Shown here piece by piece: positions 32,401 to 42,046 of a stretch of DNA of 62,838 bases. The translations under genes and the position numbers were made by a program. The notes beneath the pieces were generated by a model, which was not told where the DNA came from, searched no databases, and saw only the letters and a program-made list of their open reading frames with translations. The stretch comes from an uncultured Eubacteriales bacterium. Lineage in GTDB: Bacteria; Bacillota; Clostridia; Oscillospirales; Acutalibacteraceae. The stretch lies in NCBI GenBank assembly GCA_900316025.1, contig ONBJ01000001.1:1-62838 (forward strand), in the 5' to 3' direction. Every line of letters begins with the position of its first letter. Positions within the stretch are counted from its first letter, which is position 1.

Positions 32401-34809
32401 ATGGATAAGGACAGACTGAAAAAATTAAGAAATTCCATTATGGAAAAAGAGTTTTCAAGAATGAACGGCAGACAGCTTGAAGCTGTGTTCACCGCAAAAG
32501 GGCCTCTGCTGATACTTGCAGGTGCAGGAAGCGGAAAAACTACCGTTATAGTAAACCGTATCGCAAGCCTTATAAGCTGGGGAAGTGCATATAACAGTGA
32601 TATTTTCACATCTGAGCTTGATGACTGCGATATTGAGCTTATGGAAAAGTGTGCTGCGGGTAAGATGGCAGTTACGGACGAGCTTAGAAAAAAGCTTGCG
32701 GTATACCCTGCAAAGCCCTGGCAGATACTTGCAATAACATTCACCAACAAGGCAGCAGGTGAGCTTAAAGAACGTATTATGGCAAGAGTTCCCGATTCGG
32801 GTGATATATGGGCTTCGACTTTTCACTCAACCTGTGCTAAAATACTGAGAAGATACGGAGAAAGACTTGGTTATTCTTCAAGCTTTACAATTTACGATAC
32901 CGATGACCAGAAGCGTCAGATGAAGGATATTTTAAAGGCTATGAATGTAGATGAAAAAATTCTTTCTCACAGAAGCGTACTTGCGGAAATTTCAAGGGCA
33001 AAGGATAAGATGAAAAGTCCTGAGGATATGAAAAAGGAAGCAGTCAACGATAACCGTCTTATTACGATTTCAAAGGCATATGCGGTATACAGCGAACGTC
33101 TTTTCAGTTCAAATGCTATGGATTTCGATGACCTTATATACAACACGGTAAGGCTTTTCAGCGAAAACAAGGATATTCTTGAATACTACCAGAATATTTT
33201 CAGGTATATTATGGTTGACGAGTATCAGGACACAAACAAGGCTCAGTACAGACTTATAAATATGCTTGCAGATAAAAACAGAAATATCTGCATAGTGGGT
33301 GACGATGACCAGAGTATATATAAATTTCGTGGTGCTACGATAGAAAATATTCTCAGCTTTGAAAAAAGCTATCCTGACGGAAAGGTAATCAGGCTGGAGC
33401 AGAATTACCGCTCAACAAAGACAATTCTTGACGCTGCAAACAGCGTTATCTCAAACAACAGCGAGCGTAAGGGAAAAACATTGTGGACGGAAAACGTCAA
33501 GGGTGAAAAGATAACGGTACACAGGGCTTATTCTGAACGTGACGAGGCTAAATATATTGCTGATACCATAATGGAGCAGATTCAGAAGGGCAGAAAATTT
33601 TCCGATTTTGCAGTACTTTACAGAACCAACGCACAGTCAAACGTTATAGAACAGCATATGGTAAGAAGCGGCATTCCTCACAGGATTATAGGCGGTCACA
33701 GGTTCTATGACAGAGAGGAAATAAAGGATATGACTGCTTATCTTCAGGTTATAAACAATCCCTCCGATAACGTAAGGCTCAGAAGAATTATAAACAGACC
33801 CAAACGCTTCATAGGTGCTGCCACGGTGGAAAAAGCTATAGAAATATCTTCCGTACTTGGTGAAAGTCTGTATTTTGTAATCAGAAATGCAGCCGATTAT
33901 GAACCTCTCAGACGTTCCGCTTCAAAGCTTTCAGCGTTTGCCGATATGATAGAAAGTCTTAGTGATTTTTATGAAAACGAAAGCGGTTCACTGTCACAGC
34001 TTTACAGAAAGCTTCTTGAGGTTACGGAATATGAGGAGTTTCTTAAAAAGGAAAAAGAGGACAGCGACAGCAGAATCCAGAATATAAACGAGCTTCTCAC
34101 AAACATAAGGAACTATGAGGAGGATAATCCCGAAACGGCTTCGCTGTCAGGCTTTCTTGAAGATATTGCACTTATTTCGGATATTGACAATTACGACGGT
34201 GAATCGGACAGTGTGGTGCTTATGACACTTCATTCTGCAAAGGGACTTGAATTTCCCGTTGTATTTATTCCGGGTTTTGAGGACGGCATATTTCCGGGAA
34301 TACACTCTATTATGAATCAGAGTGAGCTTCAGGAAGAAAGGCGGCTTGCCTATGTCGGAATAACACGGGCAAAGGAAAAGCTGTACATAGTTCATGCCGG
34401 TGAGCGTATGCTGTATGGTTCAACAACGTACAATGCACTTTCACGCTTTGTAAAGGAAATTCCTGCGGAATGTGCAGAATTTACTCCGGCAAAAAAGACA
34501 AAGTCAGTTTCTTCATCAGGCACTTCAAAAGCAGGCGGAGTACGTTCTGCGGCATCTTCGGGAAGAACTTTTCTTGACAATAATTTTGCAAAAGCCAATG
34601 CGTTTGCAAACAATACATATTCAGCAAAACCCAAGGCAGTTTCAAAAACAAGCTTCAGTACAGGAGATACGGTAAAGCATAATGTTTTCGGAAGAGGTGT
34701 GATAATATCTGCCGTTCCTATGGCAAACGATACACTTCTTGAAATTGCATTTGACAAAACAGGAACAAAAAAGCTTATGGCTAACTTTGCCAAACTGGAA
34801 AAAGTTTGA
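32401..34809 (+). CDS. pcrA: UvrD/PcrA-type DNA helicase
   Basis: Superfamily 1A 3'-5' helicase of 802 residues for repair and replication-conflict resolution. Motifs in order: LAGAGSGKTT (I), ITFTNKAAGELKERI (Ia), FDDLI, VDEYQDTN (II), VGDDDQSIYKFRGA (III), LEQNYRST (IV), MTLHSAKGLEFPVVF (V), RLAYVGITRAKEKLY (VI). The C-terminal Ser/Ala-rich linker and a small domain with DTVKHNVFGRGVI match PcrA. The insertion of about 35 residues in domain 1A (residues 50-95) is longer than usual. ATG at 32401 follows AGAAAGGA. Confidence 0.93.
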   Translation: MDKDRLKKLRNSIMEKEFSRMNGRQLEAVFTAKGPLLILAGAGSGKTTVIVNRIASLISWGSAYNSDIFTSELDDCDIELMEKCAAGKMAVTDELRKKLAVYPAKPWQILAITFTNKAAGELKERIMARVPDSGDIWASTFHSTCAKILRRYGERLGYSSSFTIYDTDDQKRQMKDILKAMNVDEKILSHRSVLAEISRAKDKMKSPEDMKKEAVNDNRLITISKAYAVYSERLFSSNAMDFDDLIYNTVRLFSENKDILEYYQNIFRYIMVDEYQDTNKAQYRLINMLADKNRNICIVGDDDQSIYKFRGATIENILSFEKSYPDGKVIRLEQNYRSTKTILDAANSVISNNSERKGKTLWTENVKGEKITVHRAYSERDEAKYIADTIMEQIQKGRKFSDFAVLYRTNAQSNVIEQHMVRSGIPHRIIGGHRFYDREEIKDMTAYLQVINNPSDNVRLRRIINRPKRFIGAATVEKAIEISSVLGESLYFVIRNAADYEPLRRSASKLSAFADMIESLSDFYENESGSLSQLYRKLLEVTEYEEFLKKEKEDSDSRIQNINELLTNIRNYEEDNPETASLSGFLEDIALISDIDNYDGESDSVVLMTLHSAKGLEFPVVFIPGFEDGIFPGIHSIMNQSELQEERRLAYVGITRAKEKLYIVHAGERMLYGSTTYNALSRFVKEIPAECAEFTPAKKTKSVSSSGTSKAGGVRSAASSGRTFLDNNFAKANAFANNTYSAKPKAVSKTSFSTGDTVKHNVFGRGVIISAVPMANDTLLEIAFDKTGTKKLMANFAKLEKV

Positions 34810-34845
34810 TTTTTTTGTATTTCAGGCTTAGGATAATATTTTTGT

Positions 34846-34899
34846 GTGAATTACTCATTTTAAGGTAAGTATGCTTTATCAGGAGTAATTCACTTTTTT
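34846..34899 (+). terminator. Terminator of pcrA
   Basis: GTGAATTACTC and GAGTAATTCAC form an 11-bp stem around a 26-nt loop, followed by TTTTTT. Confidence 0.75.
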
Positions 34900-34903
34900 A
34901 TTG

Positions 34904-34985
34904 TTAAAGGGCTTTGCCCTTTAAAATCCCACAAGGGGCGTTGCCCCTTGACCCCACCACTTTTGAAAAAGTGGACAAAACTTTC
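34904..34985. repeat. Family-2-like three-hairpin repeat after pcrA
   Basis: Three hairpins follow the terminator: TTAAAGGGC/GCCCTTTAA, AAGGGGC/GCCCCTT and CCACTTTT/AAAAGTGG, then GACAAAACTTTCCG. Layout and tail resemble the copies at 16555 and 60642, but arms B and C have other sequences. Confidence 0.75.
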
Positions 34986-35120
34986 CGTTTTTTTACAAAT
35001 TATAAGGATTTTTTGAAAATTTTTAAATTTTTTTGAATCAGGTGTAATATTCAGGGCAGGTCAATTGTTTAATTTATGAAAGGGATTTAGGGAAGCATTA
35101 AACGCACAGGAGGTTTTGAA

Positions 35121-35594
35121 ATGGATTCTACCGAATATCACCGAATAGTAGACAGGTATCTTGATGACGTATACCGAACAGTGCTGAGCTGCTGCAAAAA
35201 CAGGGAAAATGCCGAAGATGCCGTTCAGAATGCTTTTCTCAAGCTTCTGAAACTGAAAGATACGGAATTTACCGACAGCGAGCATATAAAACGCTGGCTT
35301 ATCAGGGTAGCTTTGAACGAGTGTAAAAACGTCTGGAAATCGTTCTGGAACAGAAACAAGGTTTCATTTGATGACCTTGACACAGATCCGTCATACCGTG
35401 ACGAAATCCACGAGGAGCTTATACACGTTCTTGAAAAGCTTCCGCAGAATTACAGAGCTGTCATTCATCTGTACTATTATGAGGGATACCCTGTAAAGGA
35501 TATTGCGGATATACTGGAAATATCGGAATCCAATGTTCAGATAAGACTTAAACGTGCGAGGGACAAATTGAAGGTATTACTTGAGGAGGAATAA
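35121..35594 (+). CDS. ECF-type RNA polymerase sigma factor
   Basis: Extracytoplasmic-function sigma factor of 157 residues. Sigma-2 region: YLDDVYRTVLSCCKNRENAEDAVQNAFLKLL with the conserved EDAVQ; RWLIRVALNECKN. Sigma-4 HTH: LPQNYRAVIHLYYYEGYPVKDIADILEISESNVQIRLKRAR. AGGAGG precedes the ATG. The gene for its probable membrane anti-sigma starts 2 bp after the stop. The upstream region 34990-35100 is AT-rich and may hold an autoregulated promoter, but I cannot define it. Confidence 0.9.
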   Translation: MDSTEYHRIVDRYLDDVYRTVLSCCKNRENAEDAVQNAFLKLLKLKDTEFTDSEHIKRWLIRVALNECKNVWKSFWNRNKVSFDDLDTDPSYRDEIHEELIHVLEKLPQNYRAVIHLYYYEGYPVKDIADILEISESNVQIRLKRARDKLKVLLEEE

Positions 35595-35596
35595 TT

Positions 35597-36382
35597 GTGA
35601 ATAATCAGGACAGAACAATCAGCAGACTTTATACTGAGGTTTACGGTAATGTACACGCAGGTACAGAATTTAAGGAAAAGATACGCACTATAACCGAGGC
35701 AGGCATAAAAACCACAAAGAGAGTATCATTCAAAGCGGTTTGTATTATTGCGGCGGCAGTACTGCTGATTACGGCAGGCGGTCTGGTTGTATCGGCATCA
35801 AGAGGTGTATATGATACGGTAATCATTAACGGAGTGGAGAAAAAGGCAAGATACGGAGATTTCGGAAACGGTACACGCATATGGGGCTATGAGGACGGCG
35901 ACACAATGTATACTGTATATGTATACGGTGATTTCGATACCGAAAAGGATACTCTTAATTTCGTTGATTACGGTGAGTATTTCCTTGCATCTACCGATAA
36001 AGAACCTAAGCTCAATCTTTACAGTGATATAGATAAGTCTGAAAATTCTTACATCAGAGAAGCAGGTGGAGAAAAGATACTTTGTATAAAAGATGACTAC
36101 GGCATACAGGAAATTATGCTTGAATATGACGCTCAGGACGGAAGCGAGGACGGTAAAATATCAAGAGATGGAACAACTCTTGAAACATTTGCTGTTCTTC
36201 CCAACGGTTCTATAGTAAATACGGTAAAATCGAAAATAACAATCTTTGATAAAATTGCAAACCGTTTCGGCGGCGGAGTATTCAGCGGAACTGTCAATGA
36301 AAATTCTTGGGACTGGGAACATTTCTGGGGCAGCTTTGAAGACGGTAATTTTGCTGATAACTTCTTCGGCGGTGAAAAATAA
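35597..36382 (+). CDS. Putative anti-sigma factor (single-pass membrane protein)
   Basis: Protein of 261 residues: cytosolic N-terminus of about 47 residues, one membrane helix (AVCIIAAAVLLITAGGLVVSA, about 48-68), and an extracellular domain with many acidic and aromatic residues, ending in a Trp/Phe/Gly-rich tail (NSWDWEHFWGSFEDGNF). Position directly after the sigma gene and the topology suggest it binds the sigma factor and senses an envelope signal. No ZAS zinc motif is seen. The product may instead be a regulator of another type. Confidence 0.65.
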   Translation: MNNQDRTISRLYTEVYGNVHAGTEFKEKIRTITEAGIKTTKRVSFKAVCIIAAAVLLITAGGLVVSASRGVYDTVIINGVEKKARYGDFGNGTRIWGYEDGDTMYTVYVYGDFDTEKDTLNFVDYGEYFLASTDKEPKLNLYSDIDKSENSYIREAGGEKILCIKDDYGIQEIMLEYDAQDGSEDGKISRDGTTLETFAVLPNGSIVNTVKSKITIFDKIANRFGGGVFSGTVNENSWDWEHFWGSFEDGNFADNFFGGEK

Positions 36383-36405
36383 ATCTGTATAGTGTATTTT
36401 ATATA

Positions 36406-36441
36406 GGGCAGTGCTTGGAAATATAATGCTAAGCACTGCCC
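36406..36441. terminator. Terminator of the sigma/anti-sigma operon
   Basis: GGGCAGTGCTT and AAGCACTGCCC form a perfect 11-bp stem around 14 nt. No long T-run follows. Confidence 0.6.
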
Positions 36442-36485
36442 GCTTTCAGATTTTACTCAAAAACTGCATATGTCGGGATATGAAA

Positions 36486-36530
36486 AAGCTCACGGTTTCC
36501 AATGGCTTTGCTTTTGGAAACCGTGAGCTT
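36486..36530. repeat. Long hairpin between convergent genes
   Basis: AAGCTCACGGTTTCCAA and TTGGAAACCGTGAGCTT pair over 17 bp around an 11-nt loop. GGTTTCCAA and the central GGCTTTGC recall arm B of the family-2 repeats. It may also end the phosphoglucomutase transcript. Confidence 0.7.
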
Positions 36531-36575
36531 CAGTAAATCAAAAATTTTGTGTTTATATGTGTCGGGGTTGGTCTG

Positions 36576-38303
36576 TTAATCCACGCCCATAAGTTTTCTT
36601 CCTTCTTCTACAAGCTGTTCTGCTATATCGGAAGCTTCTGCCTCGTCCTTTCCGACACCTGTAATATAAAGCTTGATTTTAGGTTCTGTACCGCTGGGTC
36701 TTACAGTTATCGAACAGCCGTCATTTAGCATATAGGCTATTACATTGGACTTGGGCAGCTTGATTTCCTCTTCCCTGCCTGTTTCCTTGTCAAATTTAAC
36801 GCTGAGCTTATAGTCATTGATAACTTCAATCTTTCTTCCGAGAATTTCTGTAAATTCATTACTACGCTCACGCAAACTCTGCATAATGCCGTTCATTTTC
36901 TGTAAACCTTCCGCACCGCCGAACTCAAAGCTTGTGGTTTTGTTTTTATAATAACCAAATTCACGGTAAAGGCTTGTTATAACATCGTCAAGTGAACGAC
37001 CCTGTTTTCTATAGTAAGCTGCCATTTCGCATATAAGCATAGATGCAACAACAGCGTCCTTATCTCTTACATATGTTCCTGCAAGATAGCCGTAGCTTTC
37101 CTCGAATCCGAAGATATATCTTTCTTCCTGACCTTCCTCTTCAAGTCTGAGAATCTGCTCGCCTATATACTTGAAGCCTGTGAGTACGTTTCTGAGTTCA
37201 CAGCCGTACTTATCGCAGATTTTCTGAATAAGCTCAGTAGTAACGATTGTCTTTACAACAAAAGGCTTTTCGGGCAGATTGTTAAGCTCTTTTCTGCACG
37301 AAAGAATGTAGTTTGTGAGCATTATACCTGTTTCGTTGCCCGTCATAAGTCTGTAAGAACCGTCAGCAAGTCTTACAGCTATGCCTACTCTGTCGGAGTC
37401 GGGGTCGGTAGCAAGGAGAAGGTCGGCATTTATTTTTTTGCAGAGGTCAATGCCAAGCTGCATAGGCTGCTGTATTTCGGGATTGGGATAAGGACAGGTT
37501 GTAAAGTTGCCGTCAGGCATTTCCTGCTCTTTTACAACTGTAACGTCATCAATACCGATTTCGGAAAGTATTCTTCTTACAAGCTTGTTTCCTGCTCCGT
37601 TGAGGGGAGTGTATACAACTTTAAGACCTGAGCCTTTGCAAATTCCAGGATTTACAGCCTGCTTTTTAACGTTTTCTATATAGCTGTCGTAAACACTGTC
37701 GTCAATATATTCTATGCTGCCGTCTTTCAGACCCTGTTCAAAGTCTATAGTCTTAACATCTTTGAACATATCTATACTCTGTATTTCGGAATAAACCGCA
37801 TCTGCACTTTCATCTGTCATCTGACAGCCGTCACTGCCGTAGCACTTATAGCCGTTGTACTTTGCAGGATTGTGACTTGCAGTTACCATAATACCTGCCT
37901 TACACTTCAGCTCTCTTACGCAGAAAGATACAACAGGTGTAGGCTGAAGCTCTCTTGCAACGTAAGCCTTTATTCCGTTTGCCGCAAGAACCTTTGCAGC
38001 TTCTTTTACGAATACATCTGAATTTATTCTTGAATCGCCTGCTATTGCAACAGCGGATTTTTCATAATTTTTCTTTAAGTAATTAGCCAGTCCCTGAGTA
38101 GCATAACGGATTACATATATATTCATTCTGTTTGTTCCCGCACCGAGAATACCTCTCAGTCCTGCTGTTCCGAATTCCAGCTCACGGTAAAATCTGTCAT
38201 AGATTTCATAATCATTGTCTTTGATACTCTCCAGCTCTCTGACAAGCTGAGGGTCTTCCTTTGCATTTTCCGTCCATTGCTCGTAAAGTTTTTTGGTATC
38301 CAT
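36576..38303 (-). CDS. Phosphoglucomutase/phosphomannomutase
   Basis: Alpha-D-phosphohexomutase of 575 residues, interconverting glucose-1-P and glucose-6-P, or the mannose forms. Domains in order: EFGTAGLRGILG, catalytic Ser loop GIMVTASHNPAKYNG, metal loop LLATDPDSDRVGI, sugar loop FGFEESYGYLAG, and phosphate loop RPSGTEPKIKLY. The length and first motifs fit the PgcA-like Bacillota group. In a starch user it links glucose-1-P from glucan phosphorolysis to glycolysis. AAAGGAG precedes the ATG. Confidence 0.93.
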   Translation of the reverse strand: MDTKKLYEQWTENAKEDPQLVRELESIKDNDYEIYDRFYRELEFGTAGLRGILGAGTNRMNIYVIRYATQGLANYLKKNYEKSAVAIAGDSRINSDVFVKEAAKVLAANGIKAYVARELQPTPVVSFCVRELKCKAGIMVTASHNPAKYNGYKCYGSDGCQMTDESADAVYSEIQSIDMFKDVKTIDFEQGLKDGSIEYIDDSVYDSYIENVKKQAVNPGICKGSGLKVVYTPLNGAGNKLVRRILSEIGIDDVTVVKEQEMPDGNFTTCPYPNPEIQQPMQLGIDLCKKINADLLLATDPDSDRVGIAVRLADGSYRLMTGNETGIMLTNYILSCRKELNNLPEKPFVVKTIVTTELIQKICDKYGCELRNVLTGFKYIGEQILRLEEEGQEERYIFGFEESYGYLAGTYVRDKDAVVASMLICEMAAYYRKQGRSLDDVITSLYREFGYYKNKTTSFEFGGAEGLQKMNGIMQSLRERSNEFTEILGRKIEVINDYKLSVKFDKETGREEEIKLPKSNVIAYMLNDGCSITVRPSGTEPKIKLYITGVGKDEAEASDIAEQLVEEGRKLMGVD

Positions 38304-38568
38304 AATATTACGCTCCTTTACAAAAATAATAAATAACTCCGGGAAATAAAACCGCCTGTAGGCAATTTTACCACAATATCAATTAAATTTCAATATTTTG
38401 TTTCTATATAAAGCCTATATTTACCACATATTTTTGACTTTTATGACAATGTATTTAATATTATATTCCGTATTAAAGCTTTATATTGCAGGATATTTAA
38501 ATAATTATACGCTTGTAATTCTTTATATGCACAAAATTCTGAAAAAATAAAAAATAAAGTGATTTTTG
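38304..38568. other. Intergenic region without recognisable gene
   Basis: AT-rich divergent region between the phosphoglucomutase and lipoprotein genes. Apart from the plus-strand promoter at 38569-38597 I see no repeat, RNA or conserved open frame. A minus-strand promoter for the mutase must lie here but is not clear-cut. Confidence 0.5.
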
Positions 38569-38597
38569 TTGCATTACGGACAAATATATTATAAAAT
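38569..38597 (+). promoter_or_regulatory. Promoter of the lipoprotein gene
   Basis: TTGCAT (38569-38574), 17-bp spacer, TAAAAT (38592-38597), about 35 bp before the start. Confidence 0.65.
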
Positions 38598-38631
38598 CAA
38601 ATAGAGAACTCTTCAAGGAGAAAACAGAACT

Positions 38632-39321
38632 ATGAATAAAGCTTTTATTAAAATAATGGTCATTCCGCTGCTGACGGTACTTCTTTTTTCGGGCTGCGGA
38701 CAAAAGAGTAATAAATCTAATACGGTGTACACTCCGAAACATTCGGCAGAAAGCATATTCCGCAGGGCAAGCAACATACAATCCGCAGAAAATATGAAAA
38801 CTACCTGCTCGATTGAGAGCTTCAGCAAGTATAACATAAAGCACGAGGCTTACGGCAGAATAGCGTCTACCCTTAATATATCTGATGTTGAGGACGATAT
38901 AGGTCTGCCCGTTATACGTCATGTGGGAGATGTCTACTATTCCGTTCACAAGATAACCGACAGCAAAAACGACAAGCCTGTGTACGGATTTATTATGTAT
39001 AAGGAAAGCGGCTCTCTTTCAGACGGCTGGTGTACGGATACTCTGCGTACATATAAGGATTTCAAGACGCTAAAAACAGGAGACAGTCTGAACAAGGTAC
39101 GCAGGATTGACCCCTATTTCTGCCTGTTTGAAAATATAAATAAAAATATCGCTACAGGCTATCATACTCTTGCAGACGGCACGGAATACGTTATAAATTA
39201 CAGACGCAACAACAATTATGACGAGTATCATATTTCAAGTATGGTATACAAGGAGGAGAAAAGCGGTCTGAGCAGCATTCTTCTCGATATTGACCGTCAT
39301 CTTGTTGAAAAAGATGAGTAA
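38632..39321 (+). CDS. Lipoprotein of unknown function
   Basis: Exported lipoprotein of 229 residues. Lipobox LFSGC (Cys near 22). The mature domain contains mixed strands such as RHVGDVYYSVHKITD and TLADGTEYVINYRR; the latter suggests a LolA/LppX-like or DUF beta-half-barrel but the match is weak. AAGGAG precedes the ATG. Monocistronic by context. Confidence 0.65.
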   Translation: MNKAFIKIMVIPLLTVLLFSGCGQKSNKSNTVYTPKHSAESIFRRASNIQSAENMKTTCSIESFSKYNIKHEAYGRIASTLNISDVEDDIGLPVIRHVGDVYYSVHKITDSKNDKPVYGFIMYKESGSLSDGWCTDTLRTYKDFKTLKTGDSLNKVRRIDPYFCLFENINKNIATGYHTLADGTEYVINYRRNNNYDEYHISSMVYKEEKSGLSSILLDIDRHLVEKDE

Positions 39322-39446
39322 TATATTTATTAAGTATATGTGCGACAGCAGAATATTCACAAAAAACAGATATATGATTGTATAAAATGCACAATATGCT
39401 TTCGGGAATTTCTATGTTTGATATAAAAAGAGTTTTATCAAATGAA

Positions 39447-39475
39447 TTGTAAATATTTTATAAATATGATAAAAT
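39447..39475 (+). promoter_or_regulatory. Promoter of the intracellular pullulanase gene
   Basis: TTGTAA (39447-39452), 17-bp spacer, TAAAAT (39470-39475) with the extended -10 TGA before it. A loose inverted repeat (TTTGATA ... TTATCAAA) lies just upstream around 39417-39442 and could be an operator. Confidence 0.6.
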
Positions 39476-39557
39476 GTCATAGGGATATATGTGCAATACA
39501 TAACAAAAGAGCTGTTTATTGCACATTTTAAAATTGAAACAGGAGAAGTGAGTACTA

Positions 39558-41798
39558 ATGTTTAAATTTTCAATGCCCGATTGTACGCTGAACATAAATG
39601 CGGCTGAAAATCTTGAACGTGCATCGGAAGAGCTTGACAAGCTTGCCTATGACGGAAATGATTTGGGTTCTGTGTATACTCCTGAAAGTACGTCTTTCAA
39701 GGTATGGTCTCCTACGGCTTCGGAGGTTACTCTGAACCTTTACAGAACCGGAAGTGACGCTGAGGAAGGTGCCGAAAATCTCGGAAGCTCACCTATGGGC
39801 TACGATGAAACAAACGGTGTATGGAGCGTTACCGCAGAGGGCGATTTAAAGAATGTTTACTATACTTATTCCGTAAAAAACGGTGATAAGGTCAGTGAGG
39901 TTACAGACATTTACGCAAAGGCTGTGGGAGTAAACGGCGACAGAGGAATGGTCGTTGAGCTGAAAGAAACCAATCCCGATGGCTGGAGCGAAGACAAGAG
40001 GGTTCTGCCTGAACATCAGACAGAGGCTGTCGTATGGGAGGTTCACGTAAGGGACTTTTCGGAAAATTCCAACAGCGGAGTAAGCGAGGTTCACCGTGGA
40101 AAATATCTTGCGTTTACGGAGCTTGAAACGGTATTGCCTGAGTTTCCTGATATTCCTACGGGAGTGCAGTACCTTAAAAGTCTGGGTGTAACGCACGTTC
40201 ATATAAATCCGATGTATGACTTCGGCTCTGTAGATGAAACAAAAGCAGGCTCAGATGAATATAACTGGGGATATGACCCTAAAAACTATAATGCTCCAGA
40301 GGGAAGCTATTCAACAAATCCTTATGACGGAAATGTAAGAATTAATGAGCTTAAACAGATGATACAGGCTCTGCACAGTCAGGGCTTGGGCGTTATTATG
40401 GACGTTGTATATAACCATACATACGAGAGTGAAGACAGCTTTTTCAATCTTACAGTTCCTAAGTATTACTACAGATTTAACAATGACGGAAGCTGGATGA
40501 CACACTCATTCTGCGGAGATGACACAGCGTCCGAAAGAGCTATGTACAGTAAGTTTATGGTGGATTCCGTTTACTACTGGGCAAGCGAATATCATCTGGA
40601 CGGTTTCAGGTTTGATATTATGAGTCTGCATGATGTGGACACTATGAGAAAAATCAGGGAAAAGCTTGATACCATAGACAGCAGAATAATGATATACGGC
40701 GAAGCGTGGGATATGGGCAAAGTTGAGGGCATAGAATTTGCAACTCAGAAGAACATATCAAAGCTTGAAAGAGTAGCCGCTTTCAATGACGGAATAAGGG
40801 ATTCCTTAAAGGGAAGCGTATTTGTTACCGATGAAAAAGGCTTTATACAGGGAGCAGGCGGTTCTGAAAAAGTTACTGCAGGCATTCTGGGAGCAACGGG
40901 CGAATGGGCTGATACCCCCGAAAGTACGGTTACGTTTATTTCCTGTCATGACAATATGACCCTGTATGACAAGCTTGTTGCAACGGTTCTCGGAACGGAG
41001 GACAGCTCACTTTACAGAAAGCGTAACGAAAAGGTTGTAGCTATGAACAAGCTTGGTGCAGCTATAATTTTTACGTCGCAGGGAATGCCCCTCATACTTG
41101 CAGGTGAGGAAATGGCTCGTTCAAAGGACGGAGAACATAACAGCTATAAGTCATCTCCTGAGCTTAATATGATTGACTGGAACAATCTTGCACAGTTCGG
41201 CGACCTTACAGCTTACTATAAGGGACTTATAGATTTGAGAAAGTGTTATGCACCTTTCAGCGACAGCACAAATACAACCATAAACAATATGCAGGTTTTT
41301 GAAGATACCGATGACTACACAATAGCAGTTGCTTACTGTAATCCTGTTGCTGACGATACTCAGTGGGATAAGGTTGTGTGCGTGTTCAACGGTGATACTG
41401 AAAAAGACATAGAGCTTGAAATTCAGGGCGAGGACTTACCCGAAAGCTGGGTAGTAGTTGTCAACAGTGAAAAAGCAGGAGTTGAAAGCTTAGGCTGTGT
41501 TGATAACTCAAAAGTACTTGTTCCGAAAAGTTCTGCGGTAGTTCTTGTTGACAAGGAAAGCTTTGACAAGGCTGCGGTAAAGGCAGATACAAAACTTAAA
41601 GATGTTCTTTGTGATGCCGCTTCAAAGTTTGCAGAAAAAAATACAAAGGCTATAGTAAAAGTGGAAGAGGATAAGAGCAAAAATAAGAGAAAGCATAAAA
41701 TTCTCAGAACAGCAGGTATTATAGCAGGCTCGGTAGCTGTTGCCGCAACGATTGCAGGTGTTGCCGTAGTCAGAAGCAGAAGAAAAAATAAGAAATAA
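39558..41798 (+). CDS. Type I pullulanase-like GH13 without signal peptide, C-terminal membrane anchor
   Basis: Debranching GH13 enzyme of 746 residues, cutting alpha-1,6 links in glucans. CBM48-like N domain (SFKVWSPTASEVTLNLY), the type I pullulanase motif YNWGYDPKNYN (about 234), DVVYNHTY, GFRFDIMSLHD (nucleophile Asp), IYGEAWDMG (acid/base Glu near 382) and ISCHDNMTLYD. The N-terminus MFKFSMPDCTLN is not a signal peptide, and AGGAGAAG fixes this start. The C-terminus has a single helix (TAGIIAGSVAVAATIAGVAVV, about 716-736) between basic clusters. It should therefore sit on the inner face of the membrane. Paralogue of the secreted enzyme downstream. Confidence 0.9.
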   Translation: MFKFSMPDCTLNINAAENLERASEELDKLAYDGNDLGSVYTPESTSFKVWSPTASEVTLNLYRTGSDAEEGAENLGSSPMGYDETNGVWSVTAEGDLKNVYYTYSVKNGDKVSEVTDIYAKAVGVNGDRGMVVELKETNPDGWSEDKRVLPEHQTEAVVWEVHVRDFSENSNSGVSEVHRGKYLAFTELETVLPEFPDIPTGVQYLKSLGVTHVHINPMYDFGSVDETKAGSDEYNWGYDPKNYNAPEGSYSTNPYDGNVRINELKQMIQALHSQGLGVIMDVVYNHTYESEDSFFNLTVPKYYYRFNNDGSWMTHSFCGDDTASERAMYSKFMVDSVYYWASEYHLDGFRFDIMSLHDVDTMRKIREKLDTIDSRIMIYGEAWDMGKVEGIEFATQKNISKLERVAAFNDGIRDSLKGSVFVTDEKGFIQGAGGSEKVTAGILGATGEWADTPESTVTFISCHDNMTLYDKLVATVLGTEDSSLYRKRNEKVVAMNKLGAAIIFTSQGMPLILAGEEMARSKDGEHNSYKSSPELNMIDWNNLAQFGDLTAYYKGLIDLRKCYAPFSDSTNTTINNMQVFEDTDDYTIAVAYCNPVADDTQWDKVVCVFNGDTEKDIELEIQGEDLPESWVVVVNSEKAGVESLGCVDNSKVLVPKSSAVVLVDKESFDKAAVKADTKLKDVLCDAASKFAEKNTKAIVKVEEDKSKNKRKHKILRTAGIIAGSVAVAATIAGVAVVRSRRKNKK

Positions 41799-41832
41799 TA
41801 TGACAATTACAGGTTTACGGCATCGCTCAGGC

Positions 41833-41929
41833 TGCGATTGCAGTCTTCAAAAGCGTTCGCTTTTGAACGCTCCGAGGGTTTCACCCTCGGAGTGCCTTGC
41901 GGATTAATCCGCAAGGGGCTGCAATCGCA
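41833..41929. repeat. Three-arm cloverleaf repeat, copy 7 (between pullulanases)
   Basis: Outer stem TGCGATTGCAG (41833-41843) with CTGCAATCGCA (41919-41929), arms at 41846-41867 (TTCAAAAGCG), 41870-41892 (CTCCGAGGGT) and 41895-41916 (CCTTGCGGAT). Outside it TCGCTCA and TGAGTGA, with GGC and GCC beyond, extend the inverted repeat. Confidence 0.9.
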
Positions 41930-42046
41930 TGAGTGAAGCCGCAAGCGGTTTTATTTATTTTAAGATTTTGTTTTTGAACAATCCGTAATCGTTCTGTGCC
42001 GAAAAGCACAGTGATTATATAAAATTTTTCACGGGGAGGATTAAGA

